This document shows positions 35,593-38,119 of a stretch of 38,119 nucleotides of DNA, piece after piece. Numbering within the stretch: the stretch's first letter is position 1; each line of letters starts with the position of its first letter. Origin of the DNA: an uncultured Granulicella sp. (GTDB lineage: Bacteria > Acidobacteriota > Terriglobia > Terriglobales > Acidobacteriaceae); NCBI GenBank assembly GCA_937871785.1, contig CALMON010000200.1:1-38119 (forward strand). The letters are read 5' to 3'. The notes beneath the pieces are model-generated. The model ran no database searches. It had not been told where the DNA came from and worked only from the letters and a program-made list of their open reading frames with translations. Position numbers and translations under genes: made by a program.

Positions 35593-36540
35593 ATGTCCGC
35601 CCGCCCCCATCCTCGCGTTCTTACAAAACTTCGCCAGCTTTGGCGGCTGGTCCGCGAGTCGCACGCGCAACCGATGACCGGAACGCCGCGCCTGCCGATC
35701 ACCCCTGTGGACGGTGGGAGCGCCATCACTTTCATCGGCCACTCGTCGTTTCTTGTGCAAATGGCCGACCAGGCAGTGCTGATCGAACCAGTGTTAGCCA
35801 CCCGGCTGATTCTGCTGCGCCGCCAGCGCCCCCCCGGCTTGCGCCACGCGGACCTGCCGCCGCTTGACGCCGTGCTGCTGACGCACGCGCACATGGACCA
35901 CCTCAATCGCCCATCGCTGCGCGCCGTTTGCCGCGAAATGCGCCGCCGCGGTCTGCCCGCGCCGGTGGCCGTCGTGCCGCGCGGGGTCGCCGACCTCGTT
36001 CGCCCGCTCGGCTTCCGCGCCGTCCATGAGCTCGATTGGTGGCAAACGCAGCCGCTTGGTCCTCTCATGATCACCGCTACTCCCGCCAAGCACTGGGGTG
36101 CGCGGATGTTCCGCGACACGCACCGCGGCTTCGGCGGCTACACCCTGGCCGCGCCCGGCGCGCCGACGATCTACCATTCCGGCGACACCGCCTACTTCGG
36201 CGGCTTCCCGGAAATCGCCGCGCGGCTCCACCCGGATATCGCGCTTCTGCCCATCGGCGCTTACTTTCCGGATAGCTACCGCGCCGTCCACACCAGCCCT
36301 GAAGAAGCGCTACAGGCTTTCCGCGAACTGGGCGCGCACACCATGATCCCGATGCATTTCGGCACGTTCCGCCTTGGCCGCGAGCCCATGTCCGAGCCGC
36401 TGCCGCGCCTGTTGGCCGCTGCCGCCAAGCTCGGAATCGGCAGCCACATCCGTCCGCTCGAAGAGGGCGAAACCAGGCTGGTTTCCGTCCGCATCCCGCA
36501 GGCGCAACACTCACACGTGCGACAGACGGCGTCGGTCTGA
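35593..36540 (+). CDS. MBL-fold metallo-hydrolase (UlaG/NAPE-PLD-like)
   Basis: 315 residues from the ATG at 35593; the frame is open to 35290 but the upstream part is not protein-like. A metallo-beta-lactamase-fold hydrolase: ITFIGHSSFLVQ (about 45-56), then the metal motif THAHMDHLN (H98, H100, D102, H103), an AKHWGAR and GGYTLAAPG strand, YHSGDTAYFGGF with the bridging Asp, and MIPMHFGTFRL with the late metal His. This pattern fits the UlaG/NAPE-PLD-like branch, which acts on lactones or phosphodiesters; substrate cannot be read. No ribosome site is evident before 35593. It is divergent from the BrkB-type gene. Confidence 0.9.
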   Translation: MSARPHPRVLTKLRQLWRLVRESHAQPMTGTPRLPITPVDGGSAITFIGHSSFLVQMADQAVLIEPVLATRLILLRRQRPPGLRHADLPPLDAVLLTHAHMDHLNRPSLRAVCREMRRRGLPAPVAVVPRGVADLVRPLGFRAVHELDWWQTQPLGPLMITATPAKHWGARMFRDTHRGFGGYTLAAPGAPTIYHSGDTAYFGGFPEIAARLHPDIALLPIGAYFPDSYRAVHTSPEEALQAFRELGAHTMIPMHFGTFRLGREPMSEPLPRLLAAAAKLGIGSHIRPLEEGETRLVSVRIPQAQHSHVRQTASV

Positions 36541-36628
36541 CTGCCACAGGGGCGCTGGCTCCTTCGTAAGCCTCTCGACCGGAGCCTGCTGCGTCTAAAT
36601 GATTGTGCCGAGAGCGCAAGGAGTCACC

Positions 36629-37309
36629 ATGACCCGCACCCTTTTCCGTTCCGCCGCCTTTGCCGCGGCTTTCAGCTTCGGCGCGCTTCTTGGCTGCGAA
36701 GCCTCCGCCGCCACCGGCCCTTTGCCCGCGCCGACGGCCGACGCCCGTCTGGCCTCCGCCCCCGCGCGCGAAACGGCGATCTTTGCCGGCGGCTGCTTTT
36801 GGGGGACGCAATCGGTGTTTCAGCGGGTGAAAGGCGTCGTTGCGACGACTGCCGGCTATGATGGCGGCGCGGCCAACACCGCGACGTACGACCAGGTGAC
36901 GAGTGAAACGACCGGCCATGCCGAATCGGTAAAGGTCGTCTATGATCCATCAAAGATCACCTACGGGAAGCTGCTGCAGATTTTCTTCTCCGTCCATGAC
37001 CCTACGACGCTCAACCGGCAGGGGCCTGACCGCGGCACGTCGTACCGCTCGGAAATCTTTACCACTACGCCTGAACAGGCGAAAGTCGCGAATGCGTACA
37101 TCGCGCAACTCACGGCGGCGAAAGCCTTCAGCAGCCCTATTGTGACGAAAGTCGAAGCCAACAAGGGTTTTTACGACGCGGAAAGCTACCACCAGGATTA
37201 CGCCACGCTGAACCCGGATAATCCGTATATCGAAGTGTGCGACCGGCCAAAAATTGACATTCTGAAGAAGCAGTTTCCCGACCTGTTCGTGGACTACAAA
37301 CGCAAATAG
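36629..37309 (+). CDS. msrA: Peptide-methionine (S)-S-oxide reductase, exported
   Basis: 226 residues from the ATG at 36629, preceded by AAGGAG. It reduces methionine-S-sulfoxide in proteins, repairing oxidised residues. The catalytic motif GGCFWG with C56 is in ETAIFAGGCFWGTQ; the family's TTAGYDGG and the substrate-site HAESVKVVYDP follow. An N-terminal signal (about 1-22) ends in LLGC, which reads as a lipobox, so the enzyme may be a lipoprotein acting outside the cytoplasm; this is inference. No msrB follows. A resolving cysteine is expected in the C-terminal part; one Cys lies in IEVCDRPKID. Confidence 0.94.
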   Translation: MTRTLFRSAAFAAAFSFGALLGCEASAATGPLPAPTADARLASAPARETAIFAGGCFWGTQSVFQRVKGVVATTAGYDGGAANTATYDQVTSETTGHAESVKVVYDPSKITYGKLLQIFFSVHDPTTLNRQGPDRGTSYRSEIFTTTPEQAKVANAYIAQLTAAKAFSSPIVTKVEANKGFYDAESYHQDYATLNPDNPYIEVCDRPKIDILKKQFPDLFVDYKRK

Positions 37310-37382
37310 CGATTCGGGACGAGGGGTCCTGGGGGCCGGCGCTTCGGTGCATCCCCTTACGAGTCATGACGCAAGACTGGGG

Positions 37383-38119
37383 TCATACCTGACAGACAGG
37401 GCAATACACCGTCGTCCGGCCGCCGACGATAATCTTCTTGAGCGGCTTCGCGCAGTCGAGGCAAACCTCGCCCGCACGCCCATACACCTTGTGTTCAAGC
37501 TGAAAGAACCCTCGCACCCCGTCCGCGTCCACGTAGTCCGACACCGACGACCCGCCTAATTCGATCGCTTTCGCGAGCACCTGCTGCAGCGATGCATGGA
37601 GCCGCACCAACTCCGCTCGCGTCAGCTTACCTGCGGGCCGCCGCGGCCGAATGCCTGCGCGGAACAGGCTCTCGTCAGCGTAAATGTTGCCGACGCCGTG
37701 CAGGATCGACTGGTTCAGCAGGGCGGCTTTGATGGCCAGCTTGCGCCCCTTGAAGAGCTTCGCAAATTCGGCGACCGCGACCGTCGTCGGCTCCGCCCCG
37801 GGTCCCAGATAGCCACCTTCCGCGCGCACGACGGAAAGCCGTCCAAATCGCCGTGGGTCCACAAACCGCACTTCGCGGCCATCCGCGAGCGACAGCACAG
37901 CGTGGGTATGCGGCGGCAGCGGCACCTCCGGTTGCGAGACTAAAAGCCGCCCGGTCATGCCGAGGTGCACCAGAAACTGCGCCGGGTGACCCTCGCCGCC
38001 TACGGTATCGCCTTCGTCCTCGCTGCTGCCGCTGTTCTCGCTGCCGCTCTCGTCTTCGCTTCCGTTGTCTTCGCTTCTGCTCTTCTGGTTGTCCCCCCGC
38101 AGCGCAGCGGAGGAGTCTG
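37383..38119 (-). CDS. mutM: Formamidopyrimidine-DNA glycosylase, N-terminus beyond the window, with acidic insertion
   Basis: The frame is open from 37383 to the right edge (at least 245 residues; the start lies outside). MutM removes 8-oxoguanine and other oxidised purines. Recognisable parts are HLGMTGRLL, the DPRRFG strand, LLNQSILHGVGNIYADESLFRAGI of the helix-two-turn-helix, and the C-terminal zinc finger (CLDC and CPVC) ending CQV. Reading upstream of HLGMTGRLL, the frame continues without a stop through a segment rich in Ser, Asp, Glu, Asn and Gly (EDNGSEDESGSENSGSSEDE), absent from the usual family loop between these strands. The catalytic N-terminal Pro and Glu are outside the window. 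Confidence 0.93.
   Translation of the reverse strand, partial: DSSAALRGDNQKSRSEDNGSEDESGSENSGSSEDEGDTVGGEGHPAQFLVHLGMTGRLLVSQPEVPLPPHTHAVLSLADGREVRFVDPRRFGRLSVVRAEGGYLGPGAEPTTVAVAEFAKLFKGRKLAIKAALLNQSILHGVGNIYADESLFRAGIRPRRPAGKLTRAELVRLHASLQQVLAKAIELGGSSVSDYVDADGVRGFFQLEHKVYGRAGEVCLDCAKPLKKIIVGGRTTVYCPVCQV

Overview
The window is GC-rich, densely coded bacterial chromosome. Its gene set points to an Acidobacteriota subdivision 1 (Terriglobia-type) organism. The evidence is a J-type exosortase next to a tiny secreted protein that is little more than a sorting signal, a choice-of-anchor-D/beta-propeller lipoprotein, two lactonase-fold lipoproteins, an M13 peptidase, and several secreted proteins with no clear family. 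This assignment comes from recognised families, not from a 16S gene. I found no rRNA, tRNA, CRISPR array, insertion sequence or prophage.

Layout. 1-5.0 kb: a membrane-anchored unknown and a lipoprotein (both minus), then an SPFH-GYF protein, a methyltransferase and an MFS transporter (plus). 5.0-10.2 kb: a surface-sorting block with a 56-residue SPENPT protein, a leader with a possible branched RNA fold, an exosortase fused to an EpsI-like domain, and a 963-residue lipoprotein that ends at a terminator. 10.3-15.6 kb, minus strand: a small unknown, two paralogous beta-propeller lipoproteins and an M13 metallopeptidase with a strong terminator. 15.7-19.5 kb: a possible 50-residue gene with a good ribosome site, an orphan MCE/MlaD protein with exact 34-residue repeats, acpS, an unknown and an MgtC/DUF4010 membrane protein. 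19.7-24.7 kb: a frameshifted four-helix-bundle gene, ahcY, four small secreted proteins (unknown, DUF4397, helix-hairpin-helix, TonB-like), and an ABC ATPase interrupted by one in-frame amber codon.

24.7-29.0 kb: a non-coding stretch with a 13-bp tandem repeat, then ada, galE, a membrane protein, yraN and a partner gene on the minus strand. 29.1-38.1 kb: pyrG, two paralogous membrane proteins, an M61 peptidase, a BrkB-type membrane protein with visibly lower GC, an MBL-fold hydrolase, secreted msrA, and mutM, which runs off the right edge and carries an acidic Ser/Asp/Glu-rich insertion.

Functionally the window mixes housekeeping genes (acpS, ahcY, pyrG, galE, ada, msrA, mutM, yraN) with envelope genes. 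The most coherent accessory unit is the exosortase block, where the sorting enzyme sits beside a minimal candidate substrate and both may be controlled through the leader between them. Other points for a second look are the mutM insertion, the MlaD repeats, the two recent gene breaks and the small ORF at 15.7 kb.
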